Origin: Artemisia argyi
Lineage: Eukaryota; Streptophyta; Magnoliopsida; Asterales; Asteraceae
Direction of reading: 5' to 3'
DNA: 64,000 nt
Assembly (NCBI GenBank): GCA_030686995.1
Contig: CM060695.1
Coordinates: forward strand, 97,182,871 to 97,246,870
Part shown: piece after piece, positions 31,064 through 43,440 of the stretch
Layout: each line of letters begins with the position of its first letter
Numbering within the stretch: position 1 is the stretch's first letter
Notes under the pieces: generated by a model
What the model was told of the DNA's origin: nothing
Database searches by the model: none
The model's input: the letters and a program-made list of their open reading frames with translations, nothing else
Translations under genes and position numbers: made by a program

Positions 31064-32875
31064 TTAGTCCATGGGGAAGCATGATGTGAAAAAACTTTCA
31101 TTCAAGATGTTTGGATAAACATTTGAAGCACGTGAAAGTTCCACACCGATGAGACATAGTCCCGGCTCAAGATAATGATATATGAAAATGCCGGGATCAA
31201 AGATAGTGTCCTCACTCCTGAAGGAGTGAAGAAGAGAAGAAATCACCTGGTAGGTGAAGGAAAGAAGAGAGATCTGAATAGCAATTAAGATAAGAACTTC
31301 CTCCTCAAGAAATGTATATTCAAGTGGAGGAGGCAAGTCCTTGAGCTTGATCTCAGGAAATTTATCAGTTTCCTCAACTGATTTGATTTCCTCATTATGA
31401 AGTTGTTTGGGTGGGAGGGGGGGAAATGGATCTTCGTTTAACAAACTTTCTAGAAAAAGAATGTCCCCCTCAGGATCAAGATAATTATCATCAACTTCAT
31501 ATGAAATTGAACTATCTTCAGTAAGAAAAGCCTCGAATTCGTCCAGATCATTTTCACTTTCCGGAGGAAGTGGATTGATCTGAGTAGGATCAATCGAAGG
31601 ATCATGAGTAAGTAAGAATTCTAACTCTCTCAAATCAGCATTAAAGTCAAAGACTTCATTTTCATCCCTTGGTGGGATGGGATCCATATGAGAGAGTTCA
31701 TCAGCGAACTCTTCAAGAAGAAAGTCAACATTAGAGTGGAGAAGTGATGCATCAACAAATTCAATGTCTCCATAAGATAAACAATCATCACTGGAATCAG
31801 AGACAGTCTCAATTTGATCATTTGGATTATTAGGGGTGGAAAGAATATCACACACATGATCAGAAGTTTCCTGTGACTCTCTTGGGATTGGGATAAGGAT
31901 CTCAACACTAGACTTTATGAATTCGTCCGATTCCTTTGAAGGAACAGTGTCAAGATGCTCATCCCCCATGTTCGGAGAGTGAGTGGAAACCTCGGGTGTG
32001 ACAGCAGTTGTTTGAGATGAAATCTCAACTGCTGGGATATCAACTGATGAACTTGATGAATCTTTTTGAATAATAACAATGTTATCTTCATCATCACTGT
32101 CATCATAGTCATCAAATAGAGCAGTGTTTCGAATGTTAGCACGAAATTTAGCTGCTCGTTGCTCAGCCAATAACTCTTCCATGCTTTTTCCAGATTCTCG
32201 TTCTTCAGCAAGTAATTCTGCCATAGTTTTCCCACGAGAATTTGGAATGAAAGGAAATTGTGGGGATGTGGATGTGTCAAAACCGTAAGGTTGACATTTA
32301 AAATCATCGTGAGGACCCCCACAATATGCACAAGAGCTTGGAGTATGGCGAAGTGAAATATTAGCTAACTCCTCAAGTTCTTTACATTTCTCAAGAACCT
32401 CTAAAAAGTCTTGCTGGATTGGAGGAGTTGCTTGGATAGTTTGATACTGTGGAGGTTGGTCTTGGTACGAAGAGTCATAATTGTTACAAGGAAATGGATT
32501 CCTCGTTTGACAATCAGAGCTGAAGTGTGAACCTCCACAGTACTCACAACAGTTGAACTGATGTGGCTGTGGGTTGTATCTGCTAGAGTCATAATTGTTA
32601 TCAGGAAACTGCTCATAGACAAGCGTGTTTCCTGATTGACAATCGGAACTGTAATGTGAACCACCACAGTACTCACAACAGTTAAACTGCTGAGACTGAG
32701 GGTGTGGTAGCTGGTGGAATGAATCAGTGGTGTCATGATAGGAATATGGATCTTGGTTATAGACAGACCCGTTTCCTGACTCTATCATGCCACAACTGGG
32801 GCAATTGCCACCATTATAAGAACTACCACACCACTGGCAAACCAGAAGGTATGGATGAGACATAGAAAGAATCAA
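31064..32875 (-). CDS. Gag-like polyprotein remnant, right unit (603 aa)
   Basis: Same protein as in the left unit except for one missing lysine codon (KELKEELAN there, KELEELAN here), an in-frame 3-bp deletion at about 32373. That one difference accounts for the 3-bp length difference between the internal regions. An open frame in both copies suggests selection or youth. Confidence 0.8.
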   Translation of the reverse strand: MILSMSHPYLLVCQWCGSSYNGGNCPSCGMIESGNGSVYNQDPYSYHDTTDSFHQLPHPQSQQFNCCEYCGGSHYSSDCQSGNTLVYEQFPDNNYDSSRYNPQPHQFNCCEYCGGSHFSSDCQTRNPFPCNNYDSSYQDQPPQYQTIQATPPIQQDFLEVLEKCKELEELANISLRHTPSSCAYCGGPHDDFKCQPYGFDTSTSPQFPFIPNSRGKTMAELLAEERESGKSMEELLAEQRAAKFRANIRNTALFDDYDDSDDEDNIVIIQKDSSSSSVDIPAVEISSQTTAVTPEVSTHSPNMGDEHLDTVPSKESDEFIKSSVEILIPIPRESQETSDHVCDILSTPNNPNDQIETVSDSSDDCLSYGDIEFVDASLLHSNVDFLLEEFADELSHMDPIPPRDENEVFDFNADLRELEFLLTHDPSIDPTQINPLPPESENDLDEFEAFLTEDSSISYEVDDNYLDPEGDILFLESLLNEDPFPPLPPKQLHNEEIKSVEETDKFPEIKLKDLPPPLEYTFLEEEVLILIAIQISLLSFTYQVISSLLHSFRSEDTIFDPGIFIYHYLEPGLCLIGVELSRASNVYPNILNESFFTSCFPMD

Positions 32876-33512
32876 AAGGTTTTGGAGGGTAAGAAATGGA
32901 GAATCAAAAATGTGAGAGGGTAAAGGTGATTATTTTTGGTATTTTCGGGAAACATGATTAGTGCACATGCACCAAAATCAATTTTTCAAAACAAATTTGA
33001 GGCAAAACTACAGTGAACTTAAACCAATAATCACAAGTGAGCAGCTTCTTTGAAAAAGGTACACTACTCACAGGAATACAAAGGCAAGTTTTAATCTTAA
33101 GTTTGGGAACTTATTATGGGTTTATTAATTGATTTGAAAAAAACTGTTTTAGGCTTATGGGTGTGTGTGCAGAAAACTTGGGAAATATTTTTGGAACTGA
33201 TTCGTTAACCGAAATCGTCCCTTTAAGATTACTCGCAGGCTGGCGGGAGGAAGTAAATAGGTTTCCTCTTCAGTTCGCAATTTAATGTCAGAACTTACCT
33301 TAAACCAACTGTTTCAGGTTGTAATCTTAAAGAACACGAAGTAATTTAACTTCACAGTTTGTTTTTGATTGTTTTTAATTTTTTTGGTGTTTCTCAACAC
33401 TTCAGGAAAAGTGTTAATGAACGTTTTTGATATGATTATGTTTTAAAAAACTTTTTACAGGGAGGGTTTTGAAACCACTAAACTTAAAACGATTTTAAAA
33501 CACGCAACAACC

Positions 33513-33530
33513 TCCCCGGCAGCGGCGCCA
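33513..33530 (-). other. Primer binding site (tRNA-Asp type), right unit
   Basis: The same 18-nt site with the same mismatch and the same 5-nt spacer to LTR 3. Confidence 0.9.
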
Positions 33531-33535
33531 AATTT

Positions 33536-36500
33536 TGATTGAGCCCAAACCGTCTTATTATTATTGACCAAGGTCAACAAGTCAAAGATAGCCTAGAATC
33601 AATACTCCGGTGATAGTGTAGTGTTTCCCCGGGTCGTTAAAGTCCCGACGAGATTGAAATGGTGCTTTTGGAATCGTTTATGGGAAAGTGGCACTGAGGA
33701 CAGTAGCCAGATGATGTAGGAATGATATTGCTACTGTTATTTTGGTGTTGACAAACAGATATAATATTCACAATAATCAGATAGCAGAAATATGCACAAA
33801 TTGACAATTAAGATCACGTATCGGACTGGAAAAGTGGGTTTTTGGTAATTATGAAACTACAGGGGGTGTTTTTGACACTTTTCAAAACTTAAAATTAAAA
33901 ATGAAAAAGAAATGATAAAAGTGATTAAAATAATATTAAACTATTATTTAATTAATTAAACTATTTAAATTCTAAATTAAAATCTAATTTAATTAAACTA
34001 AAAATGACAAATGATTTAAATTAAACTAAAAATTTATAAAAATATTTTCTAAACCTAAATTAGAACTTAAAGAAAATATAAAAAATTAAAAATAATATTT
34101 TTGTCTTTTTGTGGTTTAGTTATTAATTAAAAACTATTTAACTTAATTAAACTATATAAACTACTTTTAATTTATATTAATACTAAATTAACTTAGAAAA
34201 TTACAAGAAAATTTATAAAAGTACTTAACTATTATAGGAATCCTAAAAAATTATAAAAACTCTAAAATTATGTTTTAAGATTAAACAACTAATTATTTAT
34301 CTATTAATTAACTTAAATCTATTTTAAACAAATAAAATAAGAAAACTAGAAAATGAACAGTAGAATCTCAAAATTTATTTTCTAAAAACTTATTATACTA
34401 TATTAGAACTAGAAAAATTATAAAAACTAGATTTAACCTTATAAAAACTAATTAAGCTATTTATTACTTAATATTAATTAATAATAAAGAAAATTAAAAT
34501 TAAATCTAATTAGCACTAAATGACAAAATAAAAATCTGAAAAATTTATTATAACTATTTTAATATATGAGGTATTTAATAAAAATATAAAAACACTAGTT
34601 ACTTAATTAAAATCTAAAAATGAAAATTAAACTTAACTTGAATTAAATAGAAACTATCACTTAATTTAAAACTAATTTTTTTGGATTTTTCTTTTTCAGA
34701 GCTACTTAATACCTTAAAATGACAAACTTTTGTAAAAACACTTTTTAAGATAGCTTATAAATAAGCTATAACACCCCCTTTGGCCACACAGTTGACTTTG
34801 GTTGACTGTGTGGTCAATTTTGGTCAAATGGCCTTGGGTGGGGTCCACAATGGTTGAAACAGATACAAATATGTTTAACAAACCTAATTAAGCTAGAAAC
34901 AACCAACAAGAAGCACAAATAAGCTATTAAAGGAGAAATAAGCACTTGTGTTGAACCTGTCAACCAAACAGGCTTGGAGGGTCACTTTTGGACCTTTTTG
35001 GGGACCACAGAAGTGAAGGGTAGGGCAATCTAAACCTAGGGGTTCAAAGGTGGGTTGATAAGCTACACAATAAGCCACTAAACTAATCCTAAGGGCTTCT
35101 AATGAACTCTGGGTATGGCTAGGAATATTGGATCCCACACTGAGTGCTCAGTGTTGGATTTTGAAACAGGCCACAACAAAGTGATGAATAAGCTATATCT
35201 ATTAAGCTAAACCTCAAAATAAGCTAGGTAATGCAAACTTAGACTATTAAACTTCTTAAAAGCCAAATATGAGCCTGTGGGGTCCACTAATAAGCACAAG
35301 AGAGTAGTTGGAGTTTTGGCTAATAACTGTGCACAGGGCACTTGTTTGACCCTGCAACTGTGTTTACAAGCTTGCACAAGCTTGTGAAAAATTTCTAAAA
35401 ATCAAATGAGCTGTAATTCCTAGAGTCTAGGTGGTAGAGTGTTAGCACAATAATTTTCAGACCTTAAATCCAATTACACAATTCTAGAAAAATCTCACAA
35501 GTTTTGGAAAAAAAACTGAGAATGAAAAATTTGACTTTGATAGAACTTGAGCTACTTTGACTTTTATGAGTTTCTAAGCTATCTAACTGATTTAATAAGC
35601 TGATATAAGCTACAAGAGATCTAAAATAAGCTAAAACTATGACTAATAAGGTAATGGGTGGGATTGTGGATCACAAATCCCTCACAGTTAACTGTGAGGG
35701 GTGATCAATTGGTTTTTTGACTTTTACCTTATGTGATACCTAAAAAGATGGTTTGACTGAGCTAGTATGAACATGTGTAACTATTAGGAATCACAAATTG
35801 ACACTCAAACTCAGTTGTGCTCACTGAGCAACCCTGAGCCAAACACCCTCTAAACCTAGGAATGATTTTGTTTTTCAAAGCATAAGATGATTTAGACCCC
35901 TAATCTGATTTCAAACCTTCAAACATGATTACAATAGACCTAAGTAGCACAAATTAACAACAATAACAATGAATTAACACAGAATCAAAGATTATCCTAT
36001 ATAACTGTTTTTTCAAGAAAACTTAACAACTCAAGAAAACAATAAACAAGCTATTAATATTAACTTATAACAACATCTAACAACACAAAATGAGCATGAA
36101 ATAACAAAATTTAAACAGAGATACTTAAGCAAACAGTTAAATGAAAGATTTAAAGAAGGTAGCTTACAACTTTGCAATCCAGCCAAATGACCAAGAACAA
36201 GGACAGATATCACACCTATGAGCTCTCCACAGAGCTTCTAACCCAAAGGCTTTCCAAATTTCCTTTGCTCCAAGCTTTGATCATCAAGAACACAGGTTGA
36301 CTTTCTTTGACTTTTTTTTATATTTTGAATTTTTTAATTTCTAACTGATTTAGGTTTTTACTAATAGCTTAAATAAGCTATAAGGGAGCTTATATGTTCC
36401 TAAGAGTCCAGTACATTACACAAATACAATAATTAAGCTTAATAATAATATAAGATTTGAAATAAAAATGCATAAGATGATATAATTAAGGAAGCTTGAA

Positions 36501-37739
36501 ATTAATACTTGAAATTAAGTTACAATACAGTAAAGAGAAGGTTACCACTGCTTAAGAGCTTGGGTGTACCCTAGAAATTGAAATTGCAATTAAACGACAT
36601 AACTAAACACTAAAATTAACTACTACTCTTCTCTTGCATCCATCTTCTATTTATAGCAAGGAATTAGGGTTCCTTGAGACATTCTGAGCATATCCCATCA
36701 CAAGTTGAGGTCTGAAACCCTCTAATTGGGTGCCACGTAATTTGGCGGGAAAACCATTTTTTTGCACCTTTGGTCTGACACACGCAATGGGAGGGGGTAG
36801 CATTAATTGTGGGGGGTCATGGGTAGGTATAGGGAGGTGGGAGCAATTATTGTGGGGGGTAGTAGCTTGTGATTGGAGGAGAGGGGAGGTCGACTGCAAG
36901 TGGTGGTGGTGTGTGTGTGTGTGTCTGCGAGGGAAGGGAAGGGGTAGTTTGAGTTTGACCGGGGTTGACCTGGGGGTGGGCTAGTTTGTAACTGGGCTTA
37001 GGATGGGCTTGTGTTTGTAACTGGGTTTTGGATTTAGGGAATTGGATTTGGTTTATATTTGGTCCGGTTTGGCTTTTATTGAAATTTCAAGGATCACTTT
37101 TGTAATTTAGGCAAAGATGAGGGGCTGTTTGTGGTATTTTTCCAATTTCATCACAAGGACCAAACTTGCCAATATTGAATAACACACGGGTATTTTTAAT
37201 AAATTTCATTTTTTTATTACCCGGGGACCTTTTCTGTAAATTCACCAACTCCAGGGACCATTCTTGTAATTTTCTGAATTTGTGAAGGGTTAAACCTGTA
37301 AATATCAAATGTTAACACAAAGGACCAATTTTGTCATTTTAGAATAGTACAAGGGTTATATTTAATATTTTTCCGTTTTAAATAACCCAGGGACTGATTT
37401 TGACACTTTTCAAAATTGAGGGACCAAAGTTGTAAATATGTGAATTTTAACTTTAAAGGACTATTTATGACAACTTGTGAATCCCCAAGGACCTTTATGA
37501 TATTTGAACAAGTTTTGATTTACCAGGGACTAGTTTTGCAAATTTATGAAACTTGAGGGACTGAAACTGCCAATTATGCAAACTTTGTACGTTTTTCATT
37601 TGTTTTTGCATATTTTGTGTTTGAAACATATAAAACACACCTCTAAGATATTTTAAGTATTTTGATACGTATTTGGGTGTTTTTGTATGTTTTGGCAGTT
37701 CATATAAGACAAAAATGATGAGTATTTACACACTCATCA
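33536..37739 (-). repeat. LTR 3 (5' LTR of the array)
   Basis: Same length and ends as the other two, offset by 14,933 bp from LTR 1. Its outer edge ACTCATCA is followed directly by the target duplication GTTAC. Confidence 0.93.
36647..36656 (-). promoter_or_regulatory. TATA box in LTR 3 (array promoter)
   Basis: CTATAAATAG on the minus strand in the 5' LTR, the likely promoter for a transcript of the right-hand unit. Confidence 0.65.
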
Positions 37740-37744
37740 GTTAC

Positions 37745-38979
37745 GTAAGTGGGGCCATAAACGTAAACTTAAACTATGGTTGTGGTGGATGTATCAAAAG
37801 CATCCTTGAAAATATCAATGCCCTTAGGAAATAGTTTTAGGAAATAGTTTTGATTACCTATTTAATACCGAAAGAAAGATGAGAGAGAAAAGTTTTATAC
37901 TCTCAAAAATAATATTTTAAATTATAAATGTATTTTAAAAAAAGTATATTAAAAGAAAAATCAAAAGAGAGATAGAGAGAAAAGAAAGGGTTGCAATGAA
38001 AAACTAGCAAAAGTCACTAATATGGTAAGGATTATATTAGTGGGGTTGATGCTCATTTTTTAATCTAAGTTGTAAAACAAACAAGGCTTTAACTCTTGAA
38101 CTTAAACCATGCTACCAAAACCAATCAAACAAACACACCCTAAAGATGTGATAATTTTGTGTTATGTATAATGTTAGATAATTAGATGTTTCTCAAGAAA
38201 AGAAAAAAAAAAAACATATGTTTCTAATTGACTAGCATTAATGTGACCTCATGTAAATAATCCAAACACTTATGTTTTGATCTCAATCAATTTGACTTAT
38301 AAAAACTTTTTAGATTTTGTAAGAAGAGCACTATTGATTAAAACTATTTTGAAATAAACTCTTAATTACTTATAAACAATTGCTTATTTTACTTGAAATA
38401 AACCTAGCAAAAGTTATTTGAATAACATAATGATCTTTATGCTTAAAAATAAACTGATAAATGAAACACAAAAAATAGTAAGCATCCACAAAGATCACCT
38501 AAAAATAATTAAGAAATAGGATGCATAAATGAATCTTCAACAAGCTTAGTTTCAACCCTATTCATTATGTTCGATAAAAAATTGTTTCCAATATTTAAGA
38601 TACATTTTACATCATATACAATTGTGATCAGAAAAATATTGATTTTATTTGAATGTATTTTATATATTATCATAATGAACGTGAAAAAAACTCGTAAATA
38701 AAGCAAACAGTCTAAGAGGAAAAATTCTCTAAATGTGATTCAAACATAACATTTTCCAAGTCAAAACTAAATTTAGCGCGAATTCAAACAGTTTGCGACT
38801 AATTTTCAGGATATAACATAGTGTGAAACTTTATAAATCGGTAGATTTAATTTAAAATCATCTACGTTCTTCTTGTTGAAAAAAATGCACTTTATGCGTT
38901 TATATCTTGACTCAATACTATTTCTCTAAGTATCATTTTTATGACGTATCTCAATAAACAGTGAGTAAAGAAACAACAC
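37745..38979. other. Intergenic DNA, no gene recognised
   Basis: A+T-rich. A 15-bp phrase TTAGGAAATAGTTTT is tandemly repeated near 37825-37853. No supported coding sequence. Confidence 0.5.
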
Positions 38980-38982
38980 TTA

Positions 38983-39338
38983 GAGCACTTACAGTGGTAA
39001 CGCCACAATGGCGTTAAAGTGCCTTTAACGTGCGTTAAGGTCGAGTTAACCGATGGAGCATGCTGTGTTACACAGGCGTTAATGCCTTGGGTGAGGGGCT
39101 TAACCCGGCGTTAAGGCAAGATCGAGTAAAAAAAAACAGTTTAGCCCCTCAACGGCTATTTTGCTACCGTTGGTTTAAAAAAAAATTCAATTCCACCCCC
39201 TCCACTTTAATACCAAACGGCTATTTTTCAAATTTAAAAAAAAAAATCAAAATCATATACCCACCACTATAAATACCCACTAAACACATATATTTTTTTT
39301 CACACATCCACTAAAAATTCTCAACTCTTTATACTTAC

Positions 39339-39369
<31 letters not shown>

Positions 39370-41025
39370 CAAACCTCCTTCATTCACAATGGACCCAAAT
39401 GAAAATGCCGAATCATCTCGGACTTGGTCAGACCTAGATGACGAAGAAGATATAGAGTTTATGATTGCTACGTACGAGTATCAGCAACGCTTAGAACAAG
39501 AAGAAGCTCATTCTCAGGTGCCTCGTACCCACATATTTCGTGAACGCGAGCTTGCTGAAGAACGTTTGCTAAACGACTATTTTGTTAAGGGTTGTAAGTA
39601 TACGCCCCGTAATTTTCGTAGAAGGTTTCGCATGCGCCAAAAACTATTTGTAAAAATAGTCGAAGGTATTGAATCTTATGAATTCGATTTTATTCCAGAT
39701 CACTTTCAATACTTTAAGTCAGGGCTTGATTGTACTGGTCGAGGGAGTATTAGTGCAATTATGAAGTGTGCAGCTGCCATACGCCAATTGGCATACGGCA
39801 ACGCACCCGATGCATTTGACGAGTATTTGCAAATGGGTTCAAGTACTATGCGTTTATGTCTTGATAATTTTAACATGTGTGTTATAGATTTGTATATGCC
39901 TGAGTTTTTAAGAAAACCAACATGGGCGGACATTCAAAGTATTTACCTAAAGCATGAACGGGAACATAGTTTTCCGGGATTGCTTGGTAGCATTGATTGT
40001 ATGCATTGGGCATGGAAAAATTGTCCGGTTGCTTGGCAGGGGCAATTTGGTAGGGGTGATAAAAGATACCCAACGTTAATGCTTGAAGTTGTTGCTTCAC
40101 AAGATTTGTGAATTTGGCATGCATTTTTTGGTATGGCAGGGGCAAATAATGATATTAATGTTTTGGATAACTCTAATTTGTTCGACGACTTGCTAAAAGA
40201 CGAATCCCCAAGGGCACCCTATATTGTAAACGGAAGAAGATATGAACAGGGGTATTACTTGCTGACGGAATTTACCCATAGTGGGCAAGTTTCGTCAAAT
40301 CTTTCTCGGCAACGACTGACGAGAAACATAGTTATTTCAAAAGGAAGCAAGAAAGTGCACGGAAGGATATCGAACGTGCTTTTGGTGTGCTCCAAGGACG
40401 GTGGGGTATACTACAACAACCGGCACGTGCTTATGAAATTGTCAAGATACAACGAATCATGTATACATGCATTATTTTGCATAACATGATATTGAATCAA
40501 AAGTTTGTGCTCCGTGACTATATCAAATTGTTTGTGGATCCGGTATCTAATTTGGGGCAACAAACATGGGTCAACAGATGTGATACCCAGCAACGCAAGA
40601 TAAAGGAATTGCGCGACTCAGAAATGCATTCTCAGCTCCAACGCGACCTTATGGAGCATGTTTGGCAGAAACGTCTTCAACACCAACAACAACATGAAGA
40701 AGAATATTCCGAAAACGAAGACGATGAATAATTAGTTGTAATTCGTTTGGTTTAATTTCATATGTTTCGTTTTTTTTTAATCGTTGTTATTATTATTTCA
40801 TGTTTTTTTTATATTTCGTATTGTAATATTTAAGTTTTAATGTTATGTGGTTTATTAAATGAATTGTTAGTTTTAATTTATGGGTTGAACTTAAAAATAT
40901 TTGAGTTAAAGTTGAGTTATGAATGGGGGTGTTTTTTTGTGAGTTAAGGTGAAAGTGTTAAATCTGATGTGACGCTAACGTGGCACTGAGTTAAGATTTA
41001 ACCTAGGTGATTGTTGTAAATGCTC
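38983..41025 (+). mobile_element. PIF/Harbinger DNA transposon, 2043 bp
   Basis: The ends GAGCACTTACA (left) and TGTAAATGCTC (right) are inverted repeats with one mismatch. The 3-bp TTA duplication expected for PIF/Harbinger sits at 38980-38982 and 41026-41028. Inside is one plus-strand transposase gene, now broken. The Myb-like second protein of autonomous PIF elements is absent, so the copy is immobile on its own. Confidence 0.88.
39389..40731 (+). pseudogene. PIF/Harbinger (HARBI1-type) transposase, broken
   Basis: It starts MDPNENAESS and shows the plant PIF transposase blocks: RRRFRMRQKLF, GRGSISAIMKCAAAIRQLAYG, GLLGSIDCMHWAWKNCP (first catalytic Asp), GANNDINVL (second Asp) and ARKDIERAFGVLQGRWGI (Glu). 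The gene is disrupted by TGA at 40109-40111, a one-base frame change near 40259-40263, and TAG at 40279-40281. After that the frame is open to the stop at 40729-40731. An acidic EEEYSENEDDE tail ends it. The endonuclease acts on TIR ends of its own family; this copy cannot make a full protein. Confidence 0.88.
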
Positions 41026-41028
41026 TTA

Positions 41029-42352
41029 TGGCAATGTAATTAAAAGAACTTTTAAAATAACTAAAGAATCACTAGAGAAGAGAAGAAAAGATCACTTACA
41101 AAAGTTGATCTTGGTACATTTTGATAGCATACATTCACGTGGTATTTATACCACAAATGTTACTACCAACATGGGTAATTTAGAGAACGATTATGAAACC
41201 TAAGAAGTTAATGTGTTTTGACAAGATAGTCCTCCATTATTATCTTTCAATACTGGTTTTCTTTTAGTTTTATGCCATGGAGTTTTTTTATGCAAAATTT
41301 CAAAAAACGTTGGTCTTATAAGAAGAATTCTTTCATCCACAATTGTTAAGGTGGCCTTAAGTATTTAATTGTGACTTAATTTAAGTTTCTAATTAAAATC
41401 GTAAATGAACTATAATAACCTTTCCAGGTAATCCATATGAGCCAACTATGGGTGTTCAATTCCATTGTTCCATCTTGCTCAAAAAAAAAAATCCATTGTT
41501 CCATCAGTTTCCCATCATACAGATTGCAGACTTATGATAACAATGAATAAACAAATCTTTATAAACATGATAGTGAAAATCGAGTAGATAAATAAAAATT
41601 CAATGTAAGAACTATTGATGAGAAGTTAAGAACCATTAATAAAATTACTGACAACCATTTGGGTATTCTCTTTCGCTAATTGTTGGGAGTCTAAAGTAAG
41701 AAGCATCATCAACCACTTTTTGCTATAGACGATAGCATCTCTAATTGTAATTGTTTAGCAAGACGATTGCAAATGATCCACATATTCTCGTGGTCAGAAA
41801 ATTAATCAGCAAAATATGCCAGATGATCTTACGAAACAACCTTCTTAATTATATAATCAAAACTAGGTTTCCAAATGTGAGTAACAATGAATAGGGGGTA
41901 TAGAGGTATATTAACATTTGTCCATAAACTAAAACAAAAACAAGAGTCTAAATCTTTTCAGAGTAACATGCAACTCAGAGATAATACAGAATCTCCCAGT
42001 TCAAACTCATGGCCTCTAGGTGTGCAAAAACCTGTCCGAACCAGCAAAATAACCAGACTGAAACGACCTTATTTAGTTCGTACATTCATCGGTTCTTTCC
42101 AGTCCAGCCCTTTTCAGGTTCAGATATGAAAGGAGGTCATAAAACTTCAAATTTATGGGTTTTTTGTTGGTTTATGTTATGTTTGGGTCAGGTTTCAACC
42201 CGATAAACACCCTATTGGCCTCTAATTAGAAGATTGCAAACCACGCAAAACATGTCCAGCTGGGAAGAAACCTTTTTTTTCCTATATCGTCGCTATTTCA
42301 AATATTTTACACATGAACAAAAACAAGAACCTTTCGGCGTTTCACATCATAG
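41029..42352. other. 3' flank of the transporter gene
   Basis: Intergenic DNA between the Harbinger element and the transporter stop codon, presumably with the 3' UTR near 42300. No coding sequence supported. A possible 198-bp element at 42019-42216 is bounded by the direct repeat GGCCTCTA (42011-42018, 42217-42224) with weak inverted ends GGTGTGCA/AAACACCC. Confidence 0.4.
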
Positions 42353-43402
42353 TCAATCAATGCTCTTGTCTACAGATGGTGAAGGCCCAGAAAAAACCTG
42401 AACTATAAGTGGGTCCGATGCTCGGGAATGACCAACACCTGAAGCTGCCTGTCGTTTCTCCCTATAAGTGGCCCACGTCACTAAATACAATCCCGCTATG
42501 ATCAACAATCCTCCCAAAATGCTGTTTACAAAGACATGTTAACAGTCAAATACAGATGTGGGAATAACACAAACTGGTCTTTCCAAGCAATGCAAATAAA
42601 GCTGACAAGATGAACGGATACGGCAGGTTAGGTAACGAGTCAAGGCTGGTTAGATTTCAAATGGTTAACATCCTGTGTGGATCATGACGCACAAACACTT
42701 TTTGGTCCAGTTTTTTGGATAAATTTATAGATAATATGAGTTAGTCATGATAACATGAACAAGATCATTGCACCAATAATCTAAATCTTCAATAAACAAT
42801 TTAGGAGGTTCATGCTCTAGAAATTGATTTTGGGCAACTTTCATCCCATTCGACCTAATTAACACAAGCCTTCATTAGTTACTCTTCTTTTTTTTACCCT
42901 TTTGACATAAAACCCATCCCAATTTGACCCATTCATACATAAATGGGTCGAAATTGCCACCTCCACTTGCAAGAATTGAAAATAATTAGCGGACTGAGCA
43001 GGCACTCCGAAAGCGCACCTGTACTAACAAGGGTCCTTTTCTGTTCGCTTTTAAAACTAGTTTCTTTTATGTTCTTTTTTAAAAATGAGCAAAAACGCGT
43101 ACTCATTTTAAAGGCGATTATATTTTCTTTTGTTAAACATACTTCTTGCAAACAGCGCGCACACACACACACAAAAAAAAAAAAAAAAAGGATCTTGCAA
43201 GAAAAAGAGGATATTGGAGGCGTTCCCCCCCCCCCCCCCGAAAGCGGATATTGGAGTGCGGACTGAGCAGGCACTCCGAAAGCGCACCTGTACTAACAAG
43301 GGTCCTTTTCTGTTCGCTTTTAAAACTAGTTTCTTTTATGTTCTTTTTTAAAAATGAGCAAAAACGCGTACTCACACACAAGAAAGAGGATATTGGAGGC
43401 GT

Positions 43403-43440
<38 letters not shown>

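Larger units (their letters stand above)
18603..37739 (-). mobile_element. Athila-like LTR retrotransposon array: LTR-int-LTR-int-LTR
   Basis: Three LTRs (18603-22806, 26071-30274, 33536-37739; 4204 bp each, TG...CA ends) alternate with two internal regions (22807-26070, 30275-33535). One 5-bp target duplication GTTAC (18598-18602 and 37740-37744) flanks the whole 19,137 bp. The primer site and polypurine tract show that the element points to the minus strand. Internal regions carry only one gag-like ORF and no reverse transcriptase or integrase, so the element needs help in trans. The single target duplication around two units fits unequal recombination between LTRs rather than two insertions. 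As read, the copies are almost identical, so the event is young. Confidence 0.95.
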
